Shown here: positions 55,427 to 64,000 of the stretch, piece by piece
Layout: each line of letters starts with the position of its first letter
Numbering within the stretch: the first letter of the stretch is position 1
Source of the DNA: JABFRG01 sp038210445
GTDB taxonomy: Bacteria; Myxococcota_A; Polyangia; Polyangiales; Polyangiaceae
Assembly (NCBI GenBank): GCA_038210445.1
Contig: JBBQWQ010000035.1
Coordinates: 16,278 to 80,277, forward strand
Length of the DNA stretch: 64,000 nt
Direction of reading: 5' to 3'
Translations under genes and position numbers: made by a program
The notes under the pieces: model-generated
The model's input: only the letters and a program-made list of their open reading frames with translations
Told to the model about the DNA's origin: nothing
Databases searched by the model: none

Positions 55427-56677
55427 TCAACGGTACACGAGCTGGAGCAGATCGCCGGCACGCTCGGGCACCTGCGCTAGATCAGTCGCCATGGCGACGC
55501 GCATGCGAAGCCGATCGTCGTCGCCGTGAAGGCGTTCGGTGAGGGCTTGCACCCGCGCATGGGCCGAGGGGCTGGTGCGGCCGAGCCGTCGCGCGAGCGC
55601 GATCCGCACGTCGCAGGCGGTGTCCGGATCCTCGAGCGCGTCCCACAGCTCCTGCTCGGACACGCCCATATGCCGGTACGTGCTCTCTCCGGAGGGCATC
55701 ACGGCGAGGGAATCGACCCGAAGGAGCCATGCGCGCAGCGGCTCGCCCGGCTCGCGCTCGAGACGTGTGAGGGTCTCGCCGAAGGTGGGTGGGAGCTCGG
55801 CGCGCTGGTCGCGCTCCACCGCGCTCGTGAGCTGACGCACCAGATTCGCGCGCTCCGCGGGCACCAGCGTGCCGAGCGGAAGCGAGAGCACCTGTCCGTC
55901 GCGCAGGTGAACCGCAACGTTCCCGCCGGCGACACGCGCGCTCACGATGAGGGAATACGCGACGTCTCGCGCGGTGCCGGCGAAGTATCGGAGTCCGAAG
56001 TAGCTCAGAGCGCAGTACGGCGCGATGTGGCGCGGGGTTCCGGTGGGTACGAGGATGGTCCACATGAAGGCGGCGTAGGTCGCCGCGCACATGACAGCCA
56101 TGATCACGAACACCATCGGCAGATCGACCGCGAGCTTGGTGAAGGCCAGAAGCGCATTGCATCCCGCCATGAACACGCTCGCGAAGGCGACCCCCAGGCC
56201 CGGTACGCCCGGCTGCGGGCCCTGCGGGAACATGGCGCCACCGAAGCCGGCGTAGGGAAGGGCGAGCGCCTGGCGAAAGGCCTCGACGTCTTCCCGGGCG
56301 AGGCCCTCGAAGACGAAGCTGCGGTAGGCTCGATCGCGATGGGTGAGCGTCACGTCCACCCGGCCTCCGTCACCAGCGCAGAGCGACGCCCCGAGCAGGT
56401 CCTTTCCGCGGAGCTCGAAGATAGTCACGCCGGCCGACCGTACTTCGAGACCGTAGGGTCGCGGCACCAGCTCCACGGTCTGGCTCAGCGGCGCAGTGCG
56501 CCGCGTCGAGAGCGACCACACGACGATGCCGCCGACGATGGTCAGCAGCGGTGCGGGCCACGCGAAGTAGGGAACGAGCTGCAGGAGGAAGGTGCCGAGG
56601 ACCACCACGCCCGCCAGAGCTACCGAGCCCAGGTGCCGACTCACGGGGACCGAACGGTTGCGCCAGAGTGCCTTCAT
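55427..56677 (-). CDS. MKALWR-family membrane protein 2
   Basis: 416 aa from the ATG complementary to 56675-56677 (MKALWRNRSVPVSRHLG). Same plan as member 1: an N-terminal helix pair, beta-rich segment (VTLTHRDRAYRSFVFEGLAREDVEAFRQAL), a second helix pair, and C-terminal domain with GEPLRAWLLRVDSL and ELWDALEDPDTACDVRIALARRLGR. The shared C-terminal block is rich in charged helices with a DP-turn pattern. It is the middle of three; it starts 31 bp upstream of member 1 on the same strand, so the two are likely one transcript. Confidence 0.75.
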   Translation of the reverse strand: MKALWRNRSVPVSRHLGSVALAGVVVLGTFLLQLVPYFAWPAPLLTIVGGIVVWSLSTRRTAPLSQTVELVPRPYGLEVRSAGVTIFELRGKDLLGASLCAGDGGRVDVTLTHRDRAYRSFVFEGLAREDVEAFRQALALPYAGFGGAMFPQGPQPGVPGLGVAFASVFMAGCNALLAFTKLAVDLPMVFVIMAVMCAATYAAFMWTILVPTGTPRHIAPYCALSYFGLRYFAGTARDVAYSLIVSARVAGGNVAVHLRDGQVLSLPLGTLVPAERANLVRQLTSAVERDQRAELPPTFGETLTRLEREPGEPLRAWLLRVDSLAVMPSGESTYRHMGVSEQELWDALEDPDTACDVRIALARRLGRTSPSAHARVQALTERLHGDDDRLRMRVAMATDLAQVPERAGDLLQLVYR

Positions 56678-56831
56678 TCGAGCCCTTTCGGCCGCATTTC
56701 GCCGATGTTTCGCCGTTCTTCGAAGAAAAGCGAGGGCGGGCATCTCTTTCGCCGCGACCTGGGCAGGGTGGCCTCGTCCTGGGGAACGCGAGGCGGAAAG
56801 GCCGCTCGCACTTCACGCTCAGGAGATTCCC

Positions 56832-56942
56832 ATGTCTGCATCGACCTTGGCCTATGCCGTGCTCTCTCTGCTCACCCTCGTCGGAACGCCGGCCGGCGCC
56901 TATCTCGTCTACGCGATGCTTCGTACGCGGCGCGGCACCTAG
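56832..56942 (+). CDS. 36-residue membrane protein
   Basis: 36 aa (MSASTLAYAVLSLLTLVG then a Gly/Ala/Tyr-containing helix and RTRRGT), a single-helix protein with a basic end. The ATG at 56832 follows AGGAGATTCCC, a strong ribosome-binding site at good spacing, which is why I accept this small gene; the longer frame upstream is antisense to member 2. Function unknown, perhaps a membrane-protein regulator. Confidence 0.6.
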   Translation: MSASTLAYAVLSLLTLVGTPAGAYLVYAMLRTRRGT

Positions 56943-57116
56943 ACGAATCCGGCACCCAGGCCGACGGGGATGCCAGCAGCGCGATCGCGCGGACGCCCAT
57001 TTTCGCCAGCCTTCCTACAAAAGACACCTCGCGACACTTTGTGAGGAAGACACCTTCACGAGGGTTCGTAGGACTTGCCCGAGGACCCACCGCAACCCTC
57101 CGCCAAGGAACCTTCC

Positions 57117-58187
57117 ATGAACCGATCGTCCGTCTTCTTCTCGCTCCTTCTCGCCACCATGGCCGCCCACAGCGTCGCGTGCGTCGCTGGCAACGACGAA
57201 GACGCGAGCTCCGAGGACTCGGAGATCAAAAAGAAGGTGAAGCCCAAGGGCGGCAACGGCGCGTTCGATCTGCGCAAGCCCTCCTTCGCCACCGGCTTCG
57301 CGGGGCAGTTCAATTTCGACGGCCCGGCGATGGCGCTAGGCGAGCGGCGCGAAAAGGTGCCGGGCACGTACAACCTGCAGATCGTCGGCGCGACCATTCC
57401 CGACGGCCAGACCATGGCGCAAACGGAAGCCATCGCCATCACCGCGGCCACCGTCACTGCCCGCACGCCCGGTGGCTTGCGGGTGCGCTTCGCGGAGCCG
57501 GTAACGCTGGGCGGTGCTCGCGTGACGCTGACGCCCTCGCAAGGGTACGCGGGGTTCCTCAACGCGGGGGGCGCATGGCAAGCCAGCGCCAACGGTGGGC
57601 AGATGCTCTCGCTCGCCGGGAAGGTGATCGTCGCTCCTGGCACCGAGACGAATACCCTCGACGCCATCGTCACCGAGGGCGCCATCAAGGAAGTGGTGCT
57701 CCCCACCGCGCGCGTCAAGCTGGCCCTCGACGACTACGACGCGGCGTATCCCAACCCCAGCAACTGCAGCGCGGCGTACCTGCGCGCCGGGGCGTGGGGT
57801 ACCCAAGCCTCCGCGTTCGTACGCAATGCCAACGGCAGCCCCAACGCTTCGTTCGTGGTGCCTCAGGGCAGCCGCGCCGACGTGGCGGTGGTGGTGTACG
57901 GGTTCGAAGTGAAGCAGGCGACGGTTTCCGGCAGCACCCATTCGTTCACGCTCAACCGTCTCGAGGTCGACCACGTGGAGGTCGCGCAGAGCGGCGGTGG
58001 CACGCAGATGGTTCCTGGCACCTACACCATCGCGCGCAAGAACGCCGATGGCACCTTCACCTCGCTCAACTGCAACGCGGCTACCCAAACCGGTGTCGAC
58101 CTTCCGGACGGCACCTACCGCGTCACGTCGAGCGCCCGAGGCGCCTCGGGCACCGTTACCTCGAGCGAAGAAGTCTCGTTTCCCTGA
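57117..58187 (+). CDS. Lipoprotein with two beta domains
   Basis: 356 aa from ATG at 57117. The signal MNRSSVFFSLLLATMAAHSVAC ends in a lipobox. A Lys-rich stretch (IKKKVKPKGGNG) follows the acidic linker; the remainder is beta-rich with repeated small domains (GTYNLQIVGATIPDGQTM, GGARVTLTPSQGYAGFL, GTYTIARKNADGTFTSLNC). No family is recognised. It ends 3 bp from the convergent member 3 of the MKALWR family. Confidence 0.72.
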   Translation: MNRSSVFFSLLLATMAAHSVACVAGNDEDASSEDSEIKKKVKPKGGNGAFDLRKPSFATGFAGQFNFDGPAMALGERREKVPGTYNLQIVGATIPDGQTMAQTEAIAITAATVTARTPGGLRVRFAEPVTLGGARVTLTPSQGYAGFLNAGGAWQASANGGQMLSLAGKVIVAPGTETNTLDAIVTEGAIKEVVLPTARVKLALDDYDAAYPNPSNCSAAYLRAGAWGTQASAFVRNANGSPNASFVVPQGSRADVAVVVYGFEVKQATVSGSTHSFTLNRLEVDHVEVAQSGGGTQMVPGTYTIARKNADGTFTSLNCNAATQTGVDLPDGTYRVTSSARGASGTVTSSEEVSFP

Positions 58188-58190
58188 GAC

Positions 58191-59462
58191 TCAACGGCGG
58201 CCCTGCGTGACCTTTTCGTAGGCAGACGGCGGCTCGCTCTGGGTGGCCGGGTCCAGGTCGACCACCACGCGAAAGCGCGCCTGCTCGGCGGGCTCGTGGA
58301 GTCGTAGGGCGGTGCTCTCAACCCGCACCCGAGCCGAGGCGTCGACGCGACACAGGCGGCGTCCAACGGCGCTACGAAGCTCCACCGGCAGGTCGGGATC
58401 GTCGAGCGCGGCCCACAGGACGCGCTCGGGAATGCCCGCCTCGCGATAGAGCGCCGCCCCTTCGCCGGGAAGCACCGAGATGGAATCGACGCGGGCGAGC
58501 CAACCCAGCAGGGGCTCGTCCGGCCTCTGCAGGAACGTACGAAGCGACTCTTCGAAGCTCGCGCCGGCGCTCGTGGCGCGGGCTCGGTCGCGAGCGCTGA
58601 GGAGCTGGCGCAGAAGGTGTTGGCGCTCTGGGACCGACACCCGATCTAGTGCAACATACACATTATTTCCGTCGGTCGTTCGTAGCCCGATGCCCGCGCG
58701 CTCCAGCGCGGCGGAGGCGATGTCGGCGTAGCGCAGGGTGCGCTCTCGGCCGTCGACCGCGCAGGTAAAGCCATCGGGGCGGAGGGTGCACGACTGGCGC
58801 CCGAGCTGCGCGCGCATGGTGAGGCGCTGCGCCAGCCATACGAAGAAGGCCAGGGGAATGCCCAGGATGGTGAACGCAACGAGCACCACGCTCACCGGAC
58901 CGGGAGCGTCGAGCGCAGCCCCGAGCCCGAAGAAGGCGAACACGATGCCGAACCAGAAACTGGCGACGCCCGAGAGGGCGCTGCCTAGGGTGCGCGACGT
59001 TCCCTGGGGAAAGGCGGCCCCGCCGAAGCCGCCTTGGGGGAGCCCAAGGACCCGACGGAGAGGCTCCACGTCGCTCGGCGCAACGCCCTCGAAGACCAAG
59101 CTTCTGTGAGGTTGCGCGCGGTGGGTGATGGCGAAATCGACGCCGGTGGCCCCTTCGCAGGTAGACACGCCGAGGAGATCGGCTCCCCGCAGCGCGAGCG
59201 CGGGCGTCGGCTCACCGGCAACCCACACGTCGACTCCGGCGGGCCCTTCGCGGAGCGTAACCGGCGTGTCGCGGCCGAAGCGGGCCACCAGCGACAGAAT
59301 GAAAGCGGCGAGGCTGCCGCAGAGCGCGAGCACCGGGCACAGCCACGCGAGATGCGGCACGTAAAGAAAGACCGGTGACGTGAGGGCGACCGCCAGCGCG
59401 GCGTAGGTCGCGCCCACGCGCCGAAGTCCTGTTGGTGGACGACCTCGCCAGAGAGCCTTCAT
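58191..59462 (-). CDS. MKALWR-family membrane protein 3
   Basis: 423 aa (MKALWRGRPPTGLRRVG). Same plan as members 1 and 2: an N-terminal helix pair, VDFAITHRAQPHRSLVFEG in the beta segment, VEPLRRVLGLPQGGFGGAAFPQG, second helix pair, then the C-terminal domain with DEPLLGWLARVDSISVLPGEG and VLWAALDDPDLPVELRSAVGRRL. The shared C-terminal motif is (E/V)LW.AL.DPD.P...R.A..RRL. Function unknown. It is separated from members 1 and 2 by two plus-strand genes. Confidence 0.75.
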   Translation of the reverse strand: MKALWRGRPPTGLRRVGATYAALAVALTSPVFLYVPHLAWLCPVLALCGSLAAFILSLVARFGRDTPVTLREGPAGVDVWVAGEPTPALALRGADLLGVSTCEGATGVDFAITHRAQPHRSLVFEGVAPSDVEPLRRVLGLPQGGFGGAAFPQGTSRTLGSALSGVASFWFGIVFAFFGLGAALDAPGPVSVVLVAFTILGIPLAFFVWLAQRLTMRAQLGRQSCTLRPDGFTCAVDGRERTLRYADIASAALERAGIGLRTTDGNNVYVALDRVSVPERQHLLRQLLSARDRARATSAGASFEESLRTFLQRPDEPLLGWLARVDSISVLPGEGAALYREAGIPERVLWAALDDPDLPVELRSAVGRRLCRVDASARVRVESTALRLHEPAEQARFRVVVDLDPATQSEPPSAYEKVTQGRR

Positions 59463-59522
59463 GCTCGATCGAGCCTATCATCCGCAACGCCGCTCGCCCC
59501 GGAAGCAGCGTCCGGGAAAAAG

Positions 59523-60497
59523 CTACCGGCAGCGAGCTGGGTCGGCGTAGGTGCAGGTGCCGTTGGTGCAGGCAAGGAAGGGCTTGCAGGGCGGGCCGCT
59601 GGTGGTGCAGGCGCCGTTTTCGGCGACGAAGGGCTCGCACTTGGCGTCGGACTCGCCAAATACGCACTCGAGCCCTTTGTCGCATCGGGTGGAGGCGGTG
59701 CCGCATGGGCCCAAAGCCAACGAGATGGTGGGCGCGCTGCACTTGCCGCCCACACACGCCAGGCTGGGGGCACACTCGTTGCGCTCGGTGCAGGTTCCAC
59801 CCAATGCCACGGGCTCGATGCAGGTGCCGGCGCACACCAGAGGCGCGGCGCACACCAGCGAGCAGGTCTCGCCCTTCGCCGGGAGCTTGGCGCACGTGGC
59901 GCCGGCGCAATACAGACCCGCCGCGCATTCCTCGGTGCTGCCGGCCACCGTACACGCCTGCCCCGCCTGGGCCGGCGAGGCGCACTTGCCGCCCACACAC
60001 AGCAGCCCGCGGTCGCAGCTCTCGGTGCCGCTCCCGTTGCACGACGCGCCCAGGAGAAGGAGCGACGCACACACGCCGCAACCACCAACCTTAGCCTCCA
60101 CTCCGCGGCAGAATCCGCCGCTACATTGCGTCGCGAGCATGCACGGCGCGCCGTCGGCCAGGGCGCCCCGGGGGGCCACACAGGCGGGCAAGTCTTCGAG
60201 CGAGGGGCACGCGGTGCGCTCCGCGGATACCGCCTTCGCGCACCCGTCCAAGAAGGGCGCGCCGTATCCAGACCCAGAGGCTTTGGTGCGGAGCAAGCAA
60301 TCACGAACGTAGGTTTCACGATTCTCGGCAGAAAACTCGCTGGTGGCCTGGCTGCATCGTTGGTCGCGCGCCGCGAGCGCATCGAACAGCGCACCGCATG
60401 CATCGGAGATGGGCGCCCCCGCTGGCGTGCTGGAGCACGCTGCAGCCGTCACACAAAGCACCAATCCAGCCCAGCCCGCGCGCGCGATGAAGACCAT
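59523..60497 (-). CDS. Cys-rich lipoprotein
   Basis: 324 aa. MVFIARAGWAGLVLCVTAAAC is a lipoprotein signal. The rest has some 30 Cys in EGF/dickkopf-like arrays with CSGGFCRG, CDRGLLCVGGKC, CAAGLYCAGATC, CIEPVALGGTC and CDKGLECVFG. Such disulfide-rich proteins are typical of myxobacterial surfaces; function unknown, adhesion or ligand binding likely. It lies 60 bp from member 3 of the MKALWR family on the same strand. Confidence 0.78.
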   Translation of the reverse strand: MVFIARAGWAGLVLCVTAAACSSTPAGAPISDACGALFDALAARDQRCSQATSEFSAENRETYVRDCLLRTKASGSGYGAPFLDGCAKAVSAERTACPSLEDLPACVAPRGALADGAPCMLATQCSGGFCRGVEAKVGGCGVCASLLLLGASCNGSGTESCDRGLLCVGGKCASPAQAGQACTVAGSTEECAAGLYCAGATCAKLPAKGETCSLVCAAPLVCAGTCIEPVALGGTCTERNECAPSLACVGGKCSAPTISLALGPCGTASTRCDKGLECVFGESDAKCEPFVAENGACTTSGPPCKPFLACTNGTCTYADPARCR

Positions 60498-60617
60498 CGA
60501 TTCGTCCTCTCTGCTACCGCAAAGTCGAAACCTTGCTCACGTCGAGAACAAGTACCCTTACCCACGCGCGAGCAGGCACCTATCGAGAGCGATGCCGGTC
60601 CGATTTTTCGGGCAGCG

Positions 60618-62066
60618 CTACTGCACCTGCAGGTCGGGGTTCACTGGACCCACATCGCCGATCTTGCGCTTGACGGCCACGAAGCCATCGGGCACGCCGG
60701 CAACGCCATCGCGCAAGAAGCCCGAGAGCTCACGGTTGAGTCCCGTAACGTACAGCGTCCCGGTGAGCACCACGTTGTCGGACGACCGCAGCTTCATCTG
60801 AAGGCCGCCGTCGGCAGCCTCGCGAATGGAAGTATCTCTGTAGATTTTGTTGTCGATGGTGAGAGTGCCCACCAGGTTCGGAGCACTGACGGCGACGTCG
60901 AGACTACCGCGTCTTCCGCCCCAGACTACGTTGTATCCGGCGGCGTAGATACCCGGATTGGGCGGCGTCGTCGGTTGGCGCAGGCCGAAAAGTGTCACGT
61001 TGTTGGCGGGGAAAGGGTTGGCACCGCCGCCGGTTGCGTGCGCCGTCGGCGCCGCGAGCCACATGGAGAAGAGCGTACTCGTCCACGCCCTGTCCCAGCT
61101 GGTGGTTCCTCCGGTGGCGGCAAAGGCAATGGCAATTTGCACGTAGCTCTCTCCCCGCTCGGAGCCCCACTGCCCAGCGGCCATCGACATGGCCTGCGCG
61201 CGCTCGATCTGATGGTCGACCGCGCTAGAGGCGCCCGGATTCACTACCTGCGCCCACAGAGCCGGGTCGGCGACCTGGGTCTTGGTCCGCTCTGCGAGAT
61301 CGAAGGTTGCCTCGGCGGCCATCATGATGGCGACCAGGTTGCTTCGACGACGACCACCGTCGTGGTTCAGGCCGCACTCCTTTTGTCCGTCGGCCACGGA
61401 ACACTCCTGGGTCGAGCTCCCGTGAGCCGGATAGTTCGGAACGCCAGCGTTTCCGTAGGGGCCGCCCGCCGACGGCATCCCGGAGAAGAGGCCCTTTACG
61501 TCGGCGGGGTCGGACCACCGGCCGGTGATCAGCGGACTCTGCCACATATCTACCGGAACGTCCTCGAGGGTGACCACCCTTGAGCCCTTCCAAGCTGTCC
61601 AGTCGATGTCTGCCATATTGGAGTGCGAATAGAAGTCTTGAATGGCGTGCGACGCGATGCCCAGCGCATTGAGGATGATCTTGGGATCGCGACGGCCCTT
61701 CGCATCCTGCACCGCCTTCTTCATGGCTGCGTCGATGAAGGCGAATTCGCGGTCGATGTAGCCGGTCAGGTGGAGGCCGTCCATGTGGAAGAACCTCACC
61801 ACGTTCTTGCCCTTCTGGGCGTCGCCGTCCTCCAGAAGAATCTTGTTCGGCAAGTTGACCATGTGGTCCACGTTGTAGTTGGCCGCCTGCACGTGGCGAA
61901 TGGCGTTGCCGTCGAAGCCGGCGCGCTTCAGGCCTCGCGCGGTGGCGGTGAAGTGCCCTCCGGTGGTGAAGGCCTGGGCGGAGGGCGCAGCGGCGGCCTG
62001 GGCGACCAGCGCGGCCAGGGTGGCGAGTGCGGTGCGTGCGGTCTTGTGGAACATGCGGATCCTCAC
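60618..62066 (-). CDS. Exported Het-C/zinc phospholipase C-like protein
   Basis: 482 aa from GTG complementary to 62064-62066 (overlapping the previous stop as GTGA); ATG complementary to 62052-62054 gives the cleaner signal MFHKTARTALATLAALVAQAAAAPSAQA. The N-terminal half has HFTATARGLKRAG, ILNALGIASHAIQDFYSHSNM and FFHMDGLHLTGYI, the His/Asp-rich pattern of zinc-dependent phospholipase C and Het-C proteins. The C-terminal ~100 residues are beta-rich and resemble the end of the next gene's product. An active phospholipase is possible, but the full zinc set is not verified. Confidence 0.7.
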   Translation of the reverse strand: MRIRMFHKTARTALATLAALVAQAAAAPSAQAFTTGGHFTATARGLKRAGFDGNAIRHVQAANYNVDHMVNLPNKILLEDGDAQKGKNVVRFFHMDGLHLTGYIDREFAFIDAAMKKAVQDAKGRRDPKIILNALGIASHAIQDFYSHSNMADIDWTAWKGSRVVTLEDVPVDMWQSPLITGRWSDPADVKGLFSGMPSAGGPYGNAGVPNYPAHGSSTQECSVADGQKECGLNHDGGRRRSNLVAIMMAAEATFDLAERTKTQVADPALWAQVVNPGASSAVDHQIERAQAMSMAAGQWGSERGESYVQIAIAFAATGGTTSWDRAWTSTLFSMWLAAPTAHATGGGANPFPANNVTLFGLRQPTTPPNPGIYAAGYNVVWGGRRGSLDVAVSAPNLVGTLTIDNKIYRDTSIREAADGGLQMKLRSSDNVVLTGTLYVTGLNRELSGFLRDGVAGVPDGFVAVKRKIGDVGPVNPDLQVQ

Positions 62067-63580
62067 TTCTTCACCAACGAAACACCACGGGTCACGCCAT
62101 CGCGCGTCAGCGTGCCGACCAGGCGCCGCTCGGTGCCCGCGCCCACCAGATACCCCACCAGCGTGCCCGGGTTGCCCGAAGGGTACCTGACGAACAGCTC
62201 GACGTTGTCACCCTGAAGTCGAATGGTTCGCACCGAAGCGGAGACTGCGCCGTCCTTGATCGAGCCGTACAAGACGCCGCGCGGATACGCGGGGTCGCGC
62301 GAGGCGAGGAAGGTGAGGGCGCCGTCGCTGGCGGCAGCCCCCACGCTCCCGCCGTAGGCACCCGCCCATTGCTGGGGTTCGACCGACCGAAACCGGGGCG
62401 ATACGTTGTATGCGCTGGGGTCGGGTGTACCCGCGCCGATCTCGATTTTGTAGCTGAGGGTGTATCCGCCGCCGTCGCCCTGCAGGTTCTCGGTGTAGTT
62501 GAAGGTCTTGCTCTGATTGGCGAATGCAAAGCCGTAGTCGACCGTTGGAAAGGCGAAGTCGATTTCGTCGTTGGTGCCCAGGTCGCTCTCGAGCAGTGTA
62601 AACTGCACGCCCACGGCTTCGCCCACCGTCACGAACCTCCGCGCATCGCCTTCGGCAAAAACAGCCTGGTTCACGTCCAGGTGGTCGCCCGACTCCACGT
62701 CGGAGTAGGCCTTCTGAAGAAACCACGCCTTGGGGTCGGGGCGGGTGTGGGTTCCCACGATGTTGATGTATGGGTCGTCGCCGTGAAAGATCGACGTGAG
62801 GTCGTTCTCGTCGTAGCAGGTGAGGCGGCCCAGGGTAATTTTGACGGGAATCTTCAGGGGATTGGTGACAGCGGGCGTCGGCACTTGCTCGAGCTGGAGC
62901 TCTCCGGCCCGCGCGGCGCCCAGCGCTGCTGCACGCGACGGCGAGAGCGAGCCGAGCACCGCGGGCCGAATCGACTCGAGCTTGGGCGAGGCGGCGAGAA
63001 ATGCGCGCGCGTTGAGGGCAAAGCCCTTGGCGGCGGCGCTCTTGGTGTCGATGTACTGGATGGCCTGACCTCGCATGTTCATTTCCGTCACCACGCCGCT
63101 GGCGGCGGCCCAGGCAACGACACCCTTGCGCGGCGAGCCGGGTCCGAACGCTTTGACCAGCATCGAGAGTCGGCTCTCGTCGGGTGTGCGATAGCGCGCG
63201 TGGATGGACAGAACGTTGCCTCCGCGAACGGTGATGAAGACCCGCGTGAACTCGCCCGTCGCAAAGTCGAGGCGCACGCGCTCGAGCGGCAGCCGCGTGC
63301 GCCGCGTGCCGCGGATGCACTTGACCCCGGGCTCCCGGCACTTGGCGTCGACCACGGTCGAAGCCGCACCGACGGTGACGCCATTGACGGTCGGTAGGGT
63401 GGGGTCGCTCACCGGGGCGCCGATGGGCCCCACGACCGTTGCGCGCGGCGACACCGGACCCAAGCCGCCTGCCGCACCCGGCGCGCCCGGCCTCAACGGC
63501 GCAGGCTGCGCGAAGGCGACCAGCGAGATGAGCACGCCGAGACCTGCTGCGGCGCCGCCGACCGGAAGCCGCCGCATCAT
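62063..63580 (-). CDS. Exported protein with a C-terminal domain shared with its neighbour
   Basis: 505 aa. RLPVGGAAAGLGVLISLVAFA is a signal, followed by a Pro/Gly/Ala linker. A helical domain (IQYIDTKSAAAKGFALNARAF), a domain with DENDLTSIFHGDDPYINIVG and LLESDLGTNDEIDF, and a C-terminal beta domain ending LVGTLTRDGVTRGVSLVKK follow. The last ~100 residues resemble the end of the Het-C-like neighbour (SGFLRDGVAGVPDGFVAVK). Function unknown; co-translated with that neighbour. Confidence 0.7.
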   Translation of the reverse strand: MMRRLPVGGAAAGLGVLISLVAFAQPAPLRPGAPGAAGGLGPVSPRATVVGPIGAPVSDPTLPTVNGVTVGAASTVVDAKCREPGVKCIRGTRRTRLPLERVRLDFATGEFTRVFITVRGGNVLSIHARYRTPDESRLSMLVKAFGPGSPRKGVVAWAAASGVVTEMNMRGQAIQYIDTKSAAAKGFALNARAFLAASPKLESIRPAVLGSLSPSRAAALGAARAGELQLEQVPTPAVTNPLKIPVKITLGRLTCYDENDLTSIFHGDDPYINIVGTHTRPDPKAWFLQKAYSDVESGDHLDVNQAVFAEGDARRFVTVGEAVGVQFTLLESDLGTNDEIDFAFPTVDYGFAFANQSKTFNYTENLQGDGGGYTLSYKIEIGAGTPDPSAYNVSPRFRSVEPQQWAGAYGGSVGAAASDGALTFLASRDPAYPRGVLYGSIKDGAVSASVRTIRLQGDNVELFVRYPSGNPGTLVGYLVGAGTERRLVGTLTRDGVTRGVSLVKK

Positions 63581-64000
63581 CGGCCCACCGCGCGACGTTC
63601 AAGAACGACGGGAGCGACTCGGCACAGCGGCGGTTGGGGCATACCCACCCTTTCGCAAGTCGCGTACCCATCGGGAATGCCCTCCAAGTAGGCGCAATCT
63701 GCTCGTCGAAACGGCCGAAACTGCGGGCGCGACCGGGCGCGCCCCGGGCGCGACCGCGCGAGCTGCGAAATTTGCCAAAGAAAAGAGCCCCGCCGAAGCG
63801 ACGCAGTCGGCAGCAGCAAGAACCAGCCCATGCCGCGCGACGTCGGGCCTCTGGCGACCCTAGCTAGTTCTCATCCCAAAACCCCATTTTCTCTGCGAAA
63901 TGAGGTCTCCCTGGCGCGCGCCCCCGACTGGGGGACGGTTGTCGGGCAGCGCGCGTGTGTATATTGCATACAAATGGCCTGCGGAGGATGGACCGCGGCC
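63581..64000. other. Right-hand end, no confident gene
   Basis: About 420 bp in which open frames are short and of no recognised kind. At 63939-63965 TTGTCG and TATATT are 15 bp apart, a weak -35/-10 pair that is closer than normal, and an ATG at 63974 opens a frame that leaves the window (MACGGWTAA), so a gene may start here. No ribosome-binding site is seen. Confidence 0.45.

Noticed and set aside
63577..63831. Small minus-strand frame at the right end
   Set aside because: No ribosome-binding site, no family character, Arg-rich; treated as chance.

Overview
The window is high-GC DNA that reads as a chromosome segment of a myxobacterium (Myxococcota; the Polyangia side is my guess). Markers are a DUF2330 protein ending in a MYXO-CTERM-like Gly-Cys/hydrophobic/Arg tail, two DUF2378-type myxobacterial proteins, a membrane-anchored Ser/Thr kinase, an FHA-sigma54 activator, and many secreted or lipid-anchored Cys-rich and Asp/Ala/Gly-rich proteins. 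I see no phage, insertion sequence, integrase or CRISPR array. Most genes belong to the envelope, secretion and signalling repertoire typical of such large genomes.

Layout. 1-6.4 kb: truncated Cys-rich protein, a sulfatase-fold protein that has lost catalytic residues, and a large membrane-tethered receiver/PATAN protein. 6.6-9.5 kb: membrane protein, then a two-gene unit with a membrane-anchored HELTH peptidase. 9.5-14.4 kb: VWA lipoprotein, a 973-aa multi-repeat protein with a PDZ end, and a Gly-rich lipoprotein. 14.4-18.4 kb: DUF2330 protein, membrane protein, lipoprotein, hotdog thioesterase. 18.4-21.7 kb: tight four-gene run containing miaE. 21.9-26.9 kb: VWA lipoprotein, outer-membrane barrel, a RES/Xre toxin-antitoxin pair, a beta-propeller lipoprotein. 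27-33.2 kb: M13 peptidase, SGNH hydrolase, orphan beta-class DNA methyltransferase, tRNA-Ser(GCU) with terminator. 33.5-39 kb: lipoproteins and unknowns around a 900-bp non-coding interval. 39.2-46 kb: AraC regulator, amidase/hydrolase pair, two convergent DUF2378 paralogues, aspS. 46.3-54.1 kb: kinase, FHA-sigma54 activator, a large lipoprotein, a GT-C-like membrane protein. 54.1-59.5 kb: three paralogues of an unrecognised membrane family around two plus-strand secreted or membrane genes. 59.5-64 kb: Cys-rich lipoprotein and a two-gene unit with a Het-C/phospholipase-C-like protein.

The observations I think most worth following are: (1) a duplicated ~330-bp non-coding element at 35.8-36.5 kb whose two copies keep two hairpins and several sequence blocks at near-fixed spacing; (2) 10-bp-period CCGCG arrays about 70-130 bp upstream of two unrelated minus-strand genes; (3) the three-member MKALWR membrane family; (4) the degenerate sulfatase; (5) the FHA-sigma54 activator followed by an inverted repeat and a -24/-12-like element. 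All functional names come from motif reading by eye; no database was searched.
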